Under the pieces are notes generated by a model. That model saw only the letters and a program-made list of their open reading frames with translations. It was not told where the DNA came from and searched no databases. Positions 1 through 7,486 of a stretch of 39,276 nt of DNA are shown here, one piece after another; positions within the stretch are counted from its first letter, which is position 1; each line of letters begins with the position of its first letter. A program made the translations under genes and the position numbers. Origin of the DNA: Desulfonatronovibrio sp. (GTDB taxonomy: Bacteria > Desulfobacterota > Desulfovibrionia > Desulfovibrionales > Desulfonatronovibrionaceae); assembly GCA_003566455.1 (NCBI GenBank), contig PXDF01000121.1, positions 1 through 39,276 of the forward strand, given 5' to 3'.

Positions 1-507
1 AACCAGGCTGTAATCGAGTCTGTCATCAGAGAGATCCGCGATGAAAAGGGTATCACAATAATATTTTCCACGCATAAGCGTCTTGAAGCAGCAAGATTGG
101 GTGAAAACAAGGTGTTCATGTTTGAAGGCAGGCTGACCGGTCCAGGCGGAGAAAACCTCCTCTCTGGAACTGTTGTCCGCCGCCAGGAACAAAACGTCTG
201 CCTGATAGGGGACAAGGTGGAGCTGGAAATTGTTTCCGGACGAACAGGCCAGTGCAGGGTTTTTGTAAGACCTGAAAAAATAAGAATTTACAGGCTGGAC
301 AAGACCAGGGAATCTTCCTCTGGCAACTCTGTTACAGGCTCGGTCCTTCAGATGACAGCCGAGGGCGGACATATCAAGGTCCTGCTGGACGTGGGGGTAC
401 CTTTAAGGACCATCATGACCAGGCAGGAGGCGGTTGAATCCGGAATATTTGTGGGAGACGAGGTCAGGGTCGAATTTGCCCCTGACGCGGCCTACACTGA
501 ATCTTGA
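1..507 (+). CDS. ABC transporter ATP-binding protein, C-terminal part (molybdate/tungstate type), 5' truncated by window
   Basis: The frame is open from base 1, so the start lies outside the window; only about 168 residues are visible. The first 30 residues contain the end of an ABC nucleotide-binding domain, with the switch histidine in the motif IIFSTH. A C-terminal region of about 130 residues follows that looks like a MOP/TOBE-type anion-binding regulatory domain (V-rich strands, GDEVRVEF near the end). Such C-terminal domains are known in ModC/TupC/WtpC-type ATPases, which energise oxyanion uptake from the cytoplasmic face. The modA remnant starting 90 bases downstream supports a molybdate or tungstate role. 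Walker A, Walker B and the signature motif are not in the window, so substrate and intactness cannot be judged. The substrate is inferred from context only. Confidence 0.75.
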   Translation, partial: NQAVIESVIREIRDEKGITIIFSTHKRLEAARLGENKVFMFEGRLTGPGGENLLSGTVVRRQEQNVCLIGDKVELEIVSGRTGQCRVFVRPEKIRIYRLDKTRESSSGNSVTGSVLQMTAEGGHIKVLLDVGVPLRTIMTRQEAVESGIFVGDEVRVEFAPDAAYTES

Positions 508-596
508 ATCAGCTTTTTTCTATCGAAGAGGTCAACCGGCTGGGTCCGGTATTTTAATACTATAATTTTGTAAGGTGACATTTAAAAGGTGACATT

Positions 597-1007
597 ATGA
601 AAAAGTTGAAATTTTACACAGTGGTTTTCATGGCCCTTGTCCTTTTCCCGGTTGCCAGTGTGGCTGAGGAAATCACCCTTTACGCCGCGGGCAGCCTGCG
701 GTCGGCCCTGGGAGATGTGGCCAGGGCATTTGAGCAGTCAACCGGTAATGTGATCAAGACTGAATTTGCTCCTTCAGGTCTGCTTCGCCAGCGAATTGAA
801 CAGGGAGAAAAGGTACATGTGTTTGCCTCGGCCAACATGGCACACCCAAAGACCCTCGTGGATAAAGGACAGAAAGGTCCGGTTGCGCTTTTCACCAGAA
901 ACAATCTCTGCGCCCTGGCTCAGCCGGAAGTAAACGTTTCCACCTCCAATATGCTGGATGTCCTTCTGGATCCGGGAATCAGGGTCGGCACATCAACCCC
1001 TGGGTCC
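597..1007 (+). pseudogene. modA: modA fragment: molybdate-binding protein, N-terminal half, truncated by a deletion junction
   Basis: The frame opens with a signal peptide (MKKLKFYTVVF..., hydrophobic core, cleavage near VASVAEE). It continues with the classic ModA start: LYAAGSLRSAL, then an FAPSGLLRQRIEQG region and GTSTPG. ModA proteins are about 250 residues and bind molybdate in the periplasm for ModBC. Here similarity stops after about 137 residues near base 1007. The frame then runs on to a stop at 1181 through sequence that belongs, in another frame, to a membrane permease. The second lobe of the binding protein is therefore gone and the product should not work. The ribosome-binding region is duplicated: AAGGTGACATT occurs at 572-582 and again at 586-596, directly before the ATG. 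A -10-like TATAAT lies at 561-566. Confidence 0.8.
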
Positions 1008-1008
1008 A

Positions 1009-1740
1009 TTGCCCCTTGGCCTGATTATCGGTGGATTTCTGGGAATTCTGACCCTTCTTATGCTGGGCAACAAGCGAGTGCCGGCAGCGCTTATCGTGGT
1101 TGGCACGGGAGTGTTGATCGGACTGTTGCTGGGAACAAGAGAGGGAATGTCAGAACTTTTACCGGGTTTTCATATGCCTGATTTCTTCCCATACGGCTTC
1201 CCTTCAGGTCCTGACTATTCCTTTGCTCTGCTCATGCTGGTAATGCCTCAGATTCCAATGACCCTGGGCAACGCTGTTATCGCCACCAATGATCTGTATA
1301 ATCAGTATTTTCCTAATGAGAATAAAATGGTCACGCCCCGCAGCCTGACCTTGAGCATGTCTGCGGCCAATCTTATAAGCTATATTTTCGGTGGAATGCC
1401 CATGTGTCATGGAGCAGGCGGACTGGCTTCCAGATACTGTTTTGGAGCCAGAACTGGTGGTTCAAATCTAATCATCGGGGTAATTTTTATCCTTCTGGCT
1501 CTTCTGCTGGGAGGGGGCATGCTGTCGATCATTAACCTGATACCTCTGTCAGCCCTGGGTGTTCTGCTCATATTCGCCGGGATGCAGCTGGCCCTGACCA
1601 TTCTTGACATAAAGACGCGAAAGGATCTGTTCGTGCCTGTTCTAATCGTCAGCATCACCCTGGCCTCAAATCTCGCCATAGGCTTTATTGCTGGAATTAT
1701 TATCGCCTATGTGCTGAAGTCTGAAAGATTAAAGGTTTGA
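1009..1740 (+). pseudogene. MOT1-family molybdate/sulfate permease, C-terminal part only
   Basis: This frame encodes about 240 residues of hydrophobic segments with the hallmark motifs of the MOT1 molybdate transporter family: QIPMTLGNAVIAT and GMPMCHGAGGLASRY followed by FGARTGGS. Full members have about 350-400 residues in two related halves. The first roughly 120-130 residues, which should carry the first half-repeat, are missing, and the frame instead enters modA sequence at about base 1009. An ATG at 958 could in principle start translation, but it lies inside modA sequence. It would give a chimeric N-terminus before the first remaining membrane segment. Loss of function is inferred. A truncated but expressed product cannot be excluded. 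Confidence 0.8.
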
Positions 1741-1793
1741 TTCTCAAAGAATGAGGATTGACTCTTGTTGATCATCTTGGCAAAGAGGGAGAC

Positions 1794-2318
1794 ATGAATC
1801 CAAAAGACCATTTAAAGATATGTTATCAAGCCATCGGCAAGGTATATTCACCTTTTAAGGACTTGAAAGGAATGCCTATTCAGCCTCTGGGTGCCAGAGG
1901 TATTGTGGGGCGTGTGGATATCTTTCCGGAATTTGTTGCCGGTCTCAAGGATCTGGAGGGATTTTCTCATGTGATTTTACTGTATCATTGTCATAAAAAT
2001 GAAGGTTACGATCTCCAGGTCAAGCCCTTTCTTGATACGGAATTCCGAGGCGTTTTTGCTACCCGCTCTCCGAAACGTCCCAATTCAATTGGCCTGTCAG
2101 TGCTCAAACTCACCGGAGTCAATGGTTGTTCCGTTCATCTGGAGAATGTTGATATCCTGGATGGTACGCCTGTTCTGGACATTAAACCCTATGTCAGAGA
2201 TTTCGATATCTGGCCGGCGGATCGCTTTGGATGGCTGGATGAAAAACAACAAAACGCTAGAAGTCACAAAAGCGACGAACGTTTTGGAAAAGGCTCTGAC
2301 AGAATTCACCAAGATTGA
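1794..2318 (+). CDS. trmO: tRNA (N6-threonylcarbamoyladenosine(37)-N6)-methyltransferase, TrmO/TsaA family
   Basis: The protein (174 aa) belongs to the TrmO family (YaeB/VirR), SAM-dependent enzymes that methylate t6A37 in tRNAs reading ACC/ACU codons. Recognisable segments are IGKVYSPF at the start, the G-x-V-E/D strand (GRVDIFPEF), LEGFSHVILLYHCHKN, and the strongly conserved FATRSPKRPNSIGLSVLKL followed by LDGTPVLDIKPYV. Length is near that of the short single-domain members. The start was placed at ATG 1794 because AGAGGGAG lies just upstream. An in-frame TTG at 1758 has no such site. It stands alone between the broken permease gene and a minus-strand gene. Confidence 0.9.
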   Translation: MNPKDHLKICYQAIGKVYSPFKDLKGMPIQPLGARGIVGRVDIFPEFVAGLKDLEGFSHVILLYHCHKNEGYDLQVKPFLDTEFRGVFATRSPKRPNSIGLSVLKLTGVNGCSVHLENVDILDGTPVLDIKPYVRDFDIWPADRFGWLDEKQQNARSHKSDERFGKGSDRIHQD

Positions 2319-2456
2319 ACCCAGCTCAGGTATAAGCTTAATTTTTCAGGCTCTTCGATGTTAGCTGTGGATTTTCTGTTCACCATTTTTTCATAAATGT
2401 CGTCCAAATGTTAGCTCCTGAACTGTGTAAGTTTTGTATATTTTTTTTCATTCTAT

Positions 2457-2496
2457 AAAAAAATCCGGGATTTCGCCATGTTGACGTCATCCCGGA
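2457..2496 (-). terminator. Rho-independent terminator of the small gene 2552-2767
   Basis: TCCGGGAT (2464-2471) and ATCCCGGA (2489-2496) form a perfect 8-bp stem. Read on the minus strand the stem is followed by seven T residues (complement of 2457-2463). It lies 55 bases past the stop of the minus-strand gene. Confidence 0.8.
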
Positions 2497-2551
2497 CTGA
2501 AAGTGTGCAATAAGCAGTTGCTCGATGATTCAGGAAGCAAGGGGCTGATTA

Positions 2552-2767
2552 TTATGCTTCCTCTTCAGGCTTGGATTTGCCTTTTTCCGGCTTGAGCAGG
2601 ATTACCTCCGCGCCGATAATTTCCGCAATTTCATCGATTTCCTGTTTCCGAATGTGTTCCACTTCAAATTTTACATCCGCCCCGGACACAGCCACAACCC
2701 GAAAACGAGGTTTTTTTTCACCCTTTTCAATCTTTCGTCTTTCTCTGATAAAAATCTTGCCAGCCAT
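2552..2767 (-). CDS. Small conserved-looking hypothetical protein (71 aa)
   Basis: A 71-residue charged protein starting MAGKIFIRERRK and ending in an acidic, lysine-rich tail (KPEEEA). It has no signal peptide or membrane segment. The middle (FRVVAVSGADVKFEVEHIRK) predicts beta strands, followed by an amphipathic helix with QEIDEIAEIIG. It is very likely real: a perfect AGGAGG lies 6-7 bases before the ATG and a strong terminator follows. I do not recognise the family and assign no function. It is transcribed divergently from the padR-type regulator, so the 100-base spacer may serve both genes. Confidence 0.75.
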   Translation of the reverse strand: MAGKIFIRERRKIEKGEKKPRFRVVAVSGADVKFEVEHIRKQEIDEIAEIIGAEVILLKPEKGKSKPEEEA

Positions 2768-2804
2768 AAAATCCTCCTATAGATTTAAATTGTTTAATGT
2801 CCGT

Positions 2805-2833
2805 TTGACGTATAATCTTAAATTGTATATATA
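2805..2833 (+). promoter_or_regulatory. Possible sigma-70 promoter of the PadR gene and palindromic operator
   Basis: TTGACG (2805-2810), a 17-base spacer and TATATA (2828-2833) precede the regulator gene by about 35 bases. The 8-base palindrome ACATATGT (2844-2851) lies just past the expected start site and could be an autoregulatory operator. The region is very AT-rich, so chance matches are likely. Confidence 0.35.
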
Positions 2834-2867
2834 TCCTTATAACACATATGTCAATATAAAACTTATT

Positions 2868-3239
2868 ATGAAAAGAAAAAAAACAGATACTGGTCGTCAG
2901 GCAGGCCAGGGTAAGGCTGAAAGGTATATGAAGCCTTCTCTGCTGCTGGCCTTGGAGGAAGGACAGTCATGCCATGGATATGAACTGGTAAAGTCCATTC
3001 AGGACTATGGCTTTGTTCAGGGGAAAGCCCCTCCAGGCATGGTTTACAGACATTTGAGGCAATTGGAAGAGGATGGCTTTGTCACTTCCTCCTGGCAGAC
3101 AGATGAAGCTGGTCCTGCCAAGCGCGCCTATAAAATTACCTCTGAAGGCCGGGAAGCCCTCTGTGGGTGGGTTGATTTCATGGAGCAGCAGGCAATGCTT
3201 TTAAAGGATTTTGTCCTTCGTTACAAATCCTTGCGGTAA
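2868..3239 (+). CDS. PadR-family transcriptional regulator
   Basis: A 123-aa PadR-type winged-helix repressor. A basic N-terminal arm (KRKKTDTGRQAGQGKAERY) is followed by the family pattern KPSLLLALEEGQSCHGYELV. Next come GMVYRHLRQLEEDGFV (recognition helix and wing entry) and KRAYKITSEGREAL (wing). PadR proteins are usually dimers that respond to small molecules or redox stress and repress a neighbouring gene; here the natural target is itself or the divergent 71-aa gene. ATG 2868 is the first good start that keeps the basic arm, but it has no clear Shine-Dalgarno. The frame is open upstream into antisense sequence, which is unlikely to be coding. The C-terminal helix is short, as in the small PadR subfamily. 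Confidence 0.85.
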   Translation: MKRKKTDTGRQAGQGKAERYMKPSLLLALEEGQSCHGYELVKSIQDYGFVQGKAPPGMVYRHLRQLEEDGFVTSSWQTDEAGPAKRAYKITSEGREALCGWVDFMEQQAMLLKDFVLRYKSLR

Positions 3240-3265
3240 TTTCGAATTAGCAAGCTCTTTATCCC

Positions 3266-3697
3266 TTAGAAATCGACTGTGAACGGGTTGAGAACAGCCC
3301 CCCCCCTGTAAAGTTGTCCAGGGTTTAAATCCTCGGAGAGAATAATCTCGCACCTTGCCTTTTCAGCGGCGGCGATTATCAGTGAGTCCCAGAACGACAG
3401 TCTTGATAACACGCTGATATCTATGGCTTGTTCTATGAGTTCAAGATCATTGTTGACTATTTCCATATTGCGGAAATTGTGAATTATATTTTTGATGATA
3501 ATTTGATCGGCTCCCAGTTTGGCGGTGGCAACCACGTAAAATTCCTTGATGACCTGTGTTGAAATAACAGGCTGATGCGAACTCGCCGTTTTTTTCAGTA
3601 CCTTTCTCGCCTTTTGCTGCCTGGCTTCATGTCTTTTATCCAGGGTATAGACCAGGATGTTGGTATCAATGAAAATCTTAGACACGATAGAGTTCAT
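3266..3697 (-). CDS. PIN-domain toxin, VapC-like ribonuclease
   Basis: A 143-aa PIN-domain protein. The acidic metal-binding residues are visible in the expected order: FIDTNILVY (Asp11), STQVIKEF, SFWDSLIIAAA, and ILSEDLNPGQ near the end, with the terminal NPF. PIN toxins cleave tRNA or other RNA in a metal-dependent way and are neutralised by the cognate antitoxin. ATG 3697 was chosen because it overlaps the 3' end of the antitoxin gene by 20 bases, the usual arrangement. Longer starts would run deeper into that gene. Codons for the C-terminal YRGGAV segment are made by a run of nine G residues on the coding strand, a site prone to slippage. The frame is intact here. Confidence 0.88.
   Translation of the reverse strand: MNSIVSKIFIDTNILVYTLDKRHEARQQKARKVLKKTASSHQPVISTQVIKEFYVVATAKLGADQIIIKNIIHNFRNMEIVNNDLELIEQAIDISVLSRLSFWDSLIIAAAEKARCEIILSEDLNPGQLYRGGAVLNPFTVDF
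3298..3306. repeat. Nine-base homopolymer C/G tract inside the toxin gene
   Basis: Nine C on the plus strand (nine G on the toxin's coding strand) lie about 30 bases before its stop. A one-base change would replace the conserved C-terminal LNPF segment. Confidence 0.9.
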
Positions 3698-3902
3698 CCC
3701 TTGTCCATTTTGCATCGCCTGAGTATACATCAAGTCTGTCCATCAGGGAAAAAGTGTCATCCAGCCATCGATCTGATGGATAAACAACTGCCTGCTCGAT
3801 GAGTTTCCTGACCAGGGCATTAAAAGACATATTGTGCAGCCGGGCGTATTCCCGGCCGGCTTTAAGAACTTCTTCATCAATTGACAGGGTTATATTTTTC
3901 AT
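3678..3902 (-). CDS. Ribbon-helix-helix antitoxin (VapB/CopG-like)
   Basis: A 74-aa protein whose N-terminal 45 residues have ribbon-helix-helix spacing: strand KNITLSIDEEVL, helix AGREYARLHN, turn MSF, helix NALVRKLIEQ. The C-terminal part (LDDTFSLMDRLDVYSGDAKW) would wrap the toxin. It lies directly upstream of, and overlaps, the PIN toxin gene, so translation is probably coupled. RHH antitoxins bind their own promoter. The upstream AGAGGT lies 6-7 bases from the ATG and decides the start. Confidence 0.87.
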   Translation of the reverse strand: MKNITLSIDEEVLKAGREYARLHNMSFNALVRKLIEQAVVYPSDRWLDDTFSLMDRLDVYSGDAKWTRDELYRV

Positions 3903-4193
3903 AATTTACCTCTTGTTAACTTAATATGTGCGCAAATAATAAGTTGTCAAGCTGAAAACAGGTTTCAAGCAGCTAAATTGGATTTGGCCGTAAATTCAGT
4001 CTCATGCAGTTTTGCCATAGAGATTGCTTGAGCTTGTTTCGAAATAATCCGGTAATTTTTCAAGGGGTTCCGTTGGGGCCGATTAGCTCTTGAGCAATAC
4101 AAAAATTGTCTGCCTGAAAACAAATTGACATTCCATTTGAGCCGTGATTTGAAAAGAAACATCAAAAGGTTTGAGAAAACAACGGAGGATTTC

Positions 4194-4802
4194 ATGGACG
4201 TAGTTCAGGCCATAAGTAAGAGAAGAAGCATCAGAAAATTTCTTGATAAGGATGTCGCCGGAGATGAGATTGATCTGCTGCTGGAAGCGGCCAGGCTGGC
4301 TCCTTCGGGGCTCAACGCCCAGCCATGGCGTTTCAGGATCATTCAGAATAAGGACGATATTACCTGGCTGTCCAGGGAAGCGGTCAAGGGTCAGCGCTGG
4401 GTTGGAGGGGCCAATATCATCTTTGTCTGTTGCGCGGACCTGACCCGTTACCTTGAAGACGCCGGAGCCAGCGTCCGCTTTCTTCGTGACAGCGGGGTGC
4501 TGCCCCCGGAAATGCTGGCAGGAATTGAAGAATACCTGCAAAAGGCCCGGGACGCTTCGTCTGAGCTTCTGCGCGGCGCGGCCGCAGCCAATTGCTCCAT
4601 AGCCATAACCCAGATCATGCTTCAGGCGGTGGAGCTTGGTCTGGGAACCTGCTGGATAGGGATGTATGACGAGGAGGCAATTAAAGAAAAGTTCAACATT
4701 CCAGAGCAAATGGCCGTAGTGGCCCTTCTGGCGGCTGGCTACCCGGCTGAAAACCCGGGCCCAAGACCCAGGAAAAGCAGGGAAGAAATAATTTTACCAT
4801 GA
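4194..4802 (+). CDS. Nitroreductase-family FMN oxidoreductase
   Basis: A 202-aa nitroreductase-fold flavoprotein. It begins with the family pattern AISKRRSIRKF, then LAPSGLNAQPWRFRII, which binds FMN. The C-terminal part has ITQIMLQAVELGLGTCWIG (dimer interface and FMN phosphate region) and ends with the typical AAGYPAE followed by PRPRKSREEI. Family members reduce nitroaromatics, quinones or flavins with NAD(P)H; the physiological substrate here cannot be read from sequence. Start at ATG 4194 is set by GGAGG six bases upstream. The upstream in-frame extension is AT-rich and unlike the family. The stop overlaps an ATG (ATGA), but the frame that follows looks non-coding. Confidence 0.88.
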   Translation: MDVVQAISKRRSIRKFLDKDVAGDEIDLLLEAARLAPSGLNAQPWRFRIIQNKDDITWLSREAVKGQRWVGGANIIFVCCADLTRYLEDAGASVRFLRDSGVLPPEMLAGIEEYLQKARDASSELLRGAAAANCSIAITQIMLQAVELGLGTCWIGMYDEEAIKEKFNIPEQMAVVALLAAGYPAENPGPRPRKSREEIILP

Positions 4803-4876
4803 GAATCCTGAGTGTCGGTTCAGCCTTACTTACGATAGGGTATGATTTTCAGCTTTTTGAGGCAAGATTATATCAA

Positions 4877-5080
4877 CCGCCCGCTTCGCTCGACCAAGGC
4901 AGACTTAAAAGACAGACAGAAATCATTTTTCTGCTGGCGACCTGCCAGCAGAAAAGATGTCCGCACCTGCGGTGCAAAATTTAACTTCATACTTTGTTCC
5001 CTGCCCGGTTAAATAACGCAACGCGTTCCAGTTCTGCTGGATTTAACCGGGTTAACCTTCATGTCGAGCCAAGCGGGCGG
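4877..5080. repeat. Nested inverted-repeat element (possible non-autonomous mobile element or structured RNA)
   Basis: Outer arms 4877-4894 and 5063-5080 pair at 17 of 18 positions (CCGCCCGCTTCGCTCGAC against its complement), and the flanking bases pair partly too. Inside lie a perfect 12-bp hairpin (4927-4938/4944-4955), a 5-bp GCACC/GGTGC hairpin (4963-4975) and a perfect 10-bp pair (5004-5013/5042-5051, CCCGGTTAAA). The whole folds as a closed multi-branch structure. No good gene covers it. The bases on either side (4803-4876 and 5081-5180) show nothing else. Confidence 0.7.
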
Positions 5081-5180
5081 CTAAAATATTCTTATTTCTT
5101 AGACATCAGTCTATCGTTAGATTTAATAAAAATTACGCTTCAGCAGAAAAATTCATAGATCCTTAAGATGGAAACAAAAA

Positions 5181-5495
5181 TCACAAAACCTTTCTCCGCG
5201 TGTTTTCAGCTGTTTCTTCATTATATTCACCCATGTTATAAACCCTGATCTTTGTACTTCGGGGAAATTCTTTTTTAAGAATGGTTTTAAAAAGCTTTTT
5301 TATTTTTTTCATGGGCACCTTTTCAAAGCGCTCCTGAAAGTATCCGTTTTCAATAACTAAAAAGTCATCCTCGCCTTTTTTAACAAAAAATACATACCGG
5401 TTGCGCTTGTAAGTGCGCACATCCAGATAATGTTCCGTGGGCAGGGCTTGAAGACGTTCCATGACTGCCGGAATAATATTTGTCTTGTCGATCAT
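5181..5495 (-). CDS. Hypothetical protein (104 aa)
   Basis: A 104-aa basic protein starting MIDKTNIIPAVMERLQALP. The centre (YKRNRYVFFVKKGEDDFLVIENGYF) predicts a beta hairpin. A lysine-rich helix (KKIKKLFKTILKKEF) and a short strand (STKIRVYNMG) follow. There is no signal peptide or membrane span. The protein composition is plausible for a real gene and the flanking gene is close, but no strong ribosome-binding site precedes the ATG. I do not recognise the family. The positive helix and strand content would suit a nucleic-acid-associated protein, but that is a guess. Confidence 0.6.
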   Translation of the reverse strand: MIDKTNIIPAVMERLQALPTEHYLDVRTYKRNRYVFFVKKGEDDFLVIENGYFQERFEKVPMKKIKKLFKTILKKEFPRSTKIRVYNMGEYNEETAENTRRKVL

Positions 5496-5629
5496 GGGAT
5501 TATTTCAGATCATATGACCTCCATTCTGTCAATACGCGGAAGCGTTAACAGCCTGTTGCCCTGTTCAAAGGGATGATGTATCTGAGCGGCTTTGCGTGTA
5601 ACATGCTCAAGTTTAATGCCAGGTGTAAA

Positions 5630-6421
5630 ATGACCACTGATTTTCATACTCATGTGTTTCATCCCAAGATAGCTGAGAAAGTTCTTGTGCAGCTGAAAAA
5701 TCACTATGGCATTAATCCGGTGGGAACAGGACTGGTGGAGGACCTGCTGGTCTTTCTCGATAAAGCAGGAATCCAAAGGGCCGTGGTGCACACAGCGGCA
5801 ACAAGTCCGGACCAGGTTATACCGGCCAACAACTGGGCAATCTTTTTGCAGGGCACTTATTCTCGGCTCAATGCCTTTGGAACCCTTCATCCTGACTACA
5901 TCAACTGGAAGAGTGAATTGGATCGGCTGGAAAGAAAAGGAATCAAGGGTCTGAAGTTTCATCCTGATTTTCAGGGATATGATCTGGCAGATCCCCGCCT
6001 GCTTCCTTTTTTTGAAGCTATTGGCAATAGATTCGTGTTGATGTTTCACGTGGGAGACAGATTGCCGCCGGATGAGAATCCTTCTAGTCCTGGCAAGCTG
6101 GCAGCCATCAGGAAAAAATATCCTGACCTGGTTATTGTGGCCGCGCACCTGGGGGGATATCTGCATTGGGATGACTCTCTGCAATATCTGGCCGGTACTG
6201 ATGTCTTCCTTGATACTTCCAGTTCTTTACCCTTTATTGATGATGGGTTGCTGAAGAAAATTCTGAACAGACATCCTCTGGACAGGATGCTCTTTGGCAG
6301 TGATTATCCATTGTTCGACCCTGCAGTGGAAACAGGTCTTCTTAAAAGCAGGGCCGGATTCAAAGAAAAGCAGATACACAGGCTTTTGAAAAACGGCAGT
6401 GATCTGCTGGATAAGGTCTGA
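5630..6421 (+). CDS. Amidohydrolase-2 family metal-dependent hydrolase
   Basis: A 263-aa TIM-barrel protein of the amidohydrolase-2 (PF04909-like) group. Visible metal and active-site elements in order: DFHTHVFHP (HxH on strand 1), GIKGLKFHPDFQ (strand 4/5), MFHVGD, VIVAAHLGG, and the terminal FGSDYPLFD with the catalytic Asp. Relatives include decarboxylases and lactone or amide hydrolases, so the substrate stays open. ATG 5630 has AGGTG five bases upstream and begins right at the first barrel strand. The longer in-frame start at 5573 would add residues unlike the family. It converges with the Gate-domain membrane protein gene through a large hairpin. Confidence 0.82.
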   Translation: MTTDFHTHVFHPKIAEKVLVQLKNHYGINPVGTGLVEDLLVFLDKAGIQRAVVHTAATSPDQVIPANNWAIFLQGTYSRLNAFGTLHPDYINWKSELDRLERKGIKGLKFHPDFQGYDLADPRLLPFFEAIGNRFVLMFHVGDRLPPDENPSSPGKLAAIRKKYPDLVIVAAHLGGYLHWDDSLQYLAGTDVFLDTSSSLPFIDDGLLKKILNRHPLDRMLFGSDYPLFDPAVETGLLKSRAGFKEKQIHRLLKNGSDLLDKV

Positions 6422-6438
6422 CCATAACAAATTCCTTA

Positions 6439-6519
6439 TGAGATAATTAGCGTTTCCTCGACACAATGAGTGGATTTGAACAAAATCCACAGCTATCGTC
6501 GAAGAGCCTAATTAACTCA
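6439..6519. terminator. Long stem-loop between convergent genes, possible bidirectional terminator
   Basis: A perfect inner stem GTGGATTT/AAATCCAC (6470-6477/6483-6490, 5-base loop) sits inside imperfect outer arms 6439-6462 and 6498-6519 (TGAG, TAATTAG and TCGAC blocks pair). The right arm includes the stop of the minus-strand gene. There is no long T run, so this is a weak terminator at best. Confidence 0.45.
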
Positions 6520-7473
6520 GCCCCAGAGATAATAAGCCCCGCCCGTAACCATGAGGCTGGCAGCCCTCAGACTCTGATTGTAAAAAATCAGTCTCACTGC
6601 CAGGGAAGGGCTGAAGATTCCAGCATAATAGGGCAGCTGATGCCGTATGGCCCGCATGGGAGAAGACAGTATATTGCCGATTATCAATGCCAGAACCACC
6701 TCTTTTATCCCCAGCGCTCCGCTGTCCAGCAATGAGCCTGCCGCGGCCAGACCGGCTGAAAATTCAGCCGCCAATTGAAGTACTATAATGCTTATGGCCT
6801 GGGGCGGGAGAAAACTCAAGATCCCCATATGTTCTGACATGAATTTTTCAACCGCGGAGAAAAAGCCGGTATTTTGCAGCACATAAAACAGGGAATAGAT
6901 GGGGACAGTGAAAACCATAACCTTTTTAAATCTTCTCCCGAATCTGGATTTGACCTTGGCAAAGACTTTGGCCCATTCCAGCTTTTCCGAGGGCGGCAAT
7001 TCGCACTGGACACACAGATCTTCCTTGGCCGGAAGAATAAACCTGCCCATGAATATAACCACTGCTGTCCTCAGGACGGCAGAGGAAATGGTCAGGAAGA
7101 GATATGGGATTGCCGCGGCTTTTATAAGAGGGGCAATAATAAAAAAAGTTGTGGGCAGATGCAGAAAATAGGTTGGCAGGGAATTGAACAGGTTGGAAAG
7201 AACAAGCTCTTTGCGGTTCAGCTTTTTTTGTTCGTAAGCTTCGGCCAGCATGGTATTGGCAGCCACCCCGGAAAAAAAGGCCATGGAAAAGCTGGCCCCG
7301 GAAATGTCTTTAAGCCTTCCGGCCCTGACCAGAGGAGTGGCAAACAGGGCCATAAATCTTGTCCAGTTCAGGGCTTCAATCAGATTGCCAATGAACACCC
7401 CGGCGGAAATGAACACGCAGAGCTTCAAAAGGGGAAAGACAAGACCTGCCCATAGTTCAGGAACGGAAAACAT
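6517..7473 (-). CDS. Membrane protein with nucleoside-recognition (Gate) domain
   Basis: A 318-aa polytopic membrane protein with about eight hydrophobic segments. It carries two Gate-like stretches, one near the N-terminus (FPLLKLCVFISAGVFIGNLI) and one in the second half (VMVFTVPIYSLFYVLQNTG). Gate-domain proteins include nucleoside transporters, FeoB parts and SpmA/SpmB, so a transport role is likely but the cargo is unknown. A central hydrophilic loop contains CVQC. ATG 7473 leaves a 13-base gap to the preceding 81-aa gene; the next upstream start would overlap it by 71 bases. No clear ribosome-binding site is seen, consistent with translational coupling to the upstream gene. Confidence 0.8.
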   Translation of the reverse strand: MFSVPELWAGLVFPLLKLCVFISAGVFIGNLIEALNWTRFMALFATPLVRAGRLKDISGASFSMAFFSGVAANTMLAEAYEQKKLNRKELVLSNLFNSLPTYFLHLPTTFFIIAPLIKAAAIPYLFLTISSAVLRTAVVIFMGRFILPAKEDLCVQCELPPSEKLEWAKVFAKVKSRFGRRFKKVMVFTVPIYSLFYVLQNTGFFSAVEKFMSEHMGILSFLPPQAISIIVLQLAAEFSAGLAAAGSLLDSGALGIKEVVLALIIGNILSSPMRAIRHQLPYYAGIFSPSLAVRLIFYNQSLRAASLMVTGGAYYLWG

Positions 7474-7486
7474 TAGTAAAGGCTGA

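Noticed and set aside
3903-4193. Minus-strand frame of about 76 codons in the spacer before the nitroreductase gene
   Set aside because: Composition and lack of a ribosome-binding site argue against it. It might be a decayed remnant, but nothing recognisable is left.
4799-4984. Small plus-strand frame overlapping the nitroreductase stop by ATGA (61 codons)
   Set aside because: It runs into the nested inverted-repeat element, has no protein-like pattern and no ribosome-binding site of its own.
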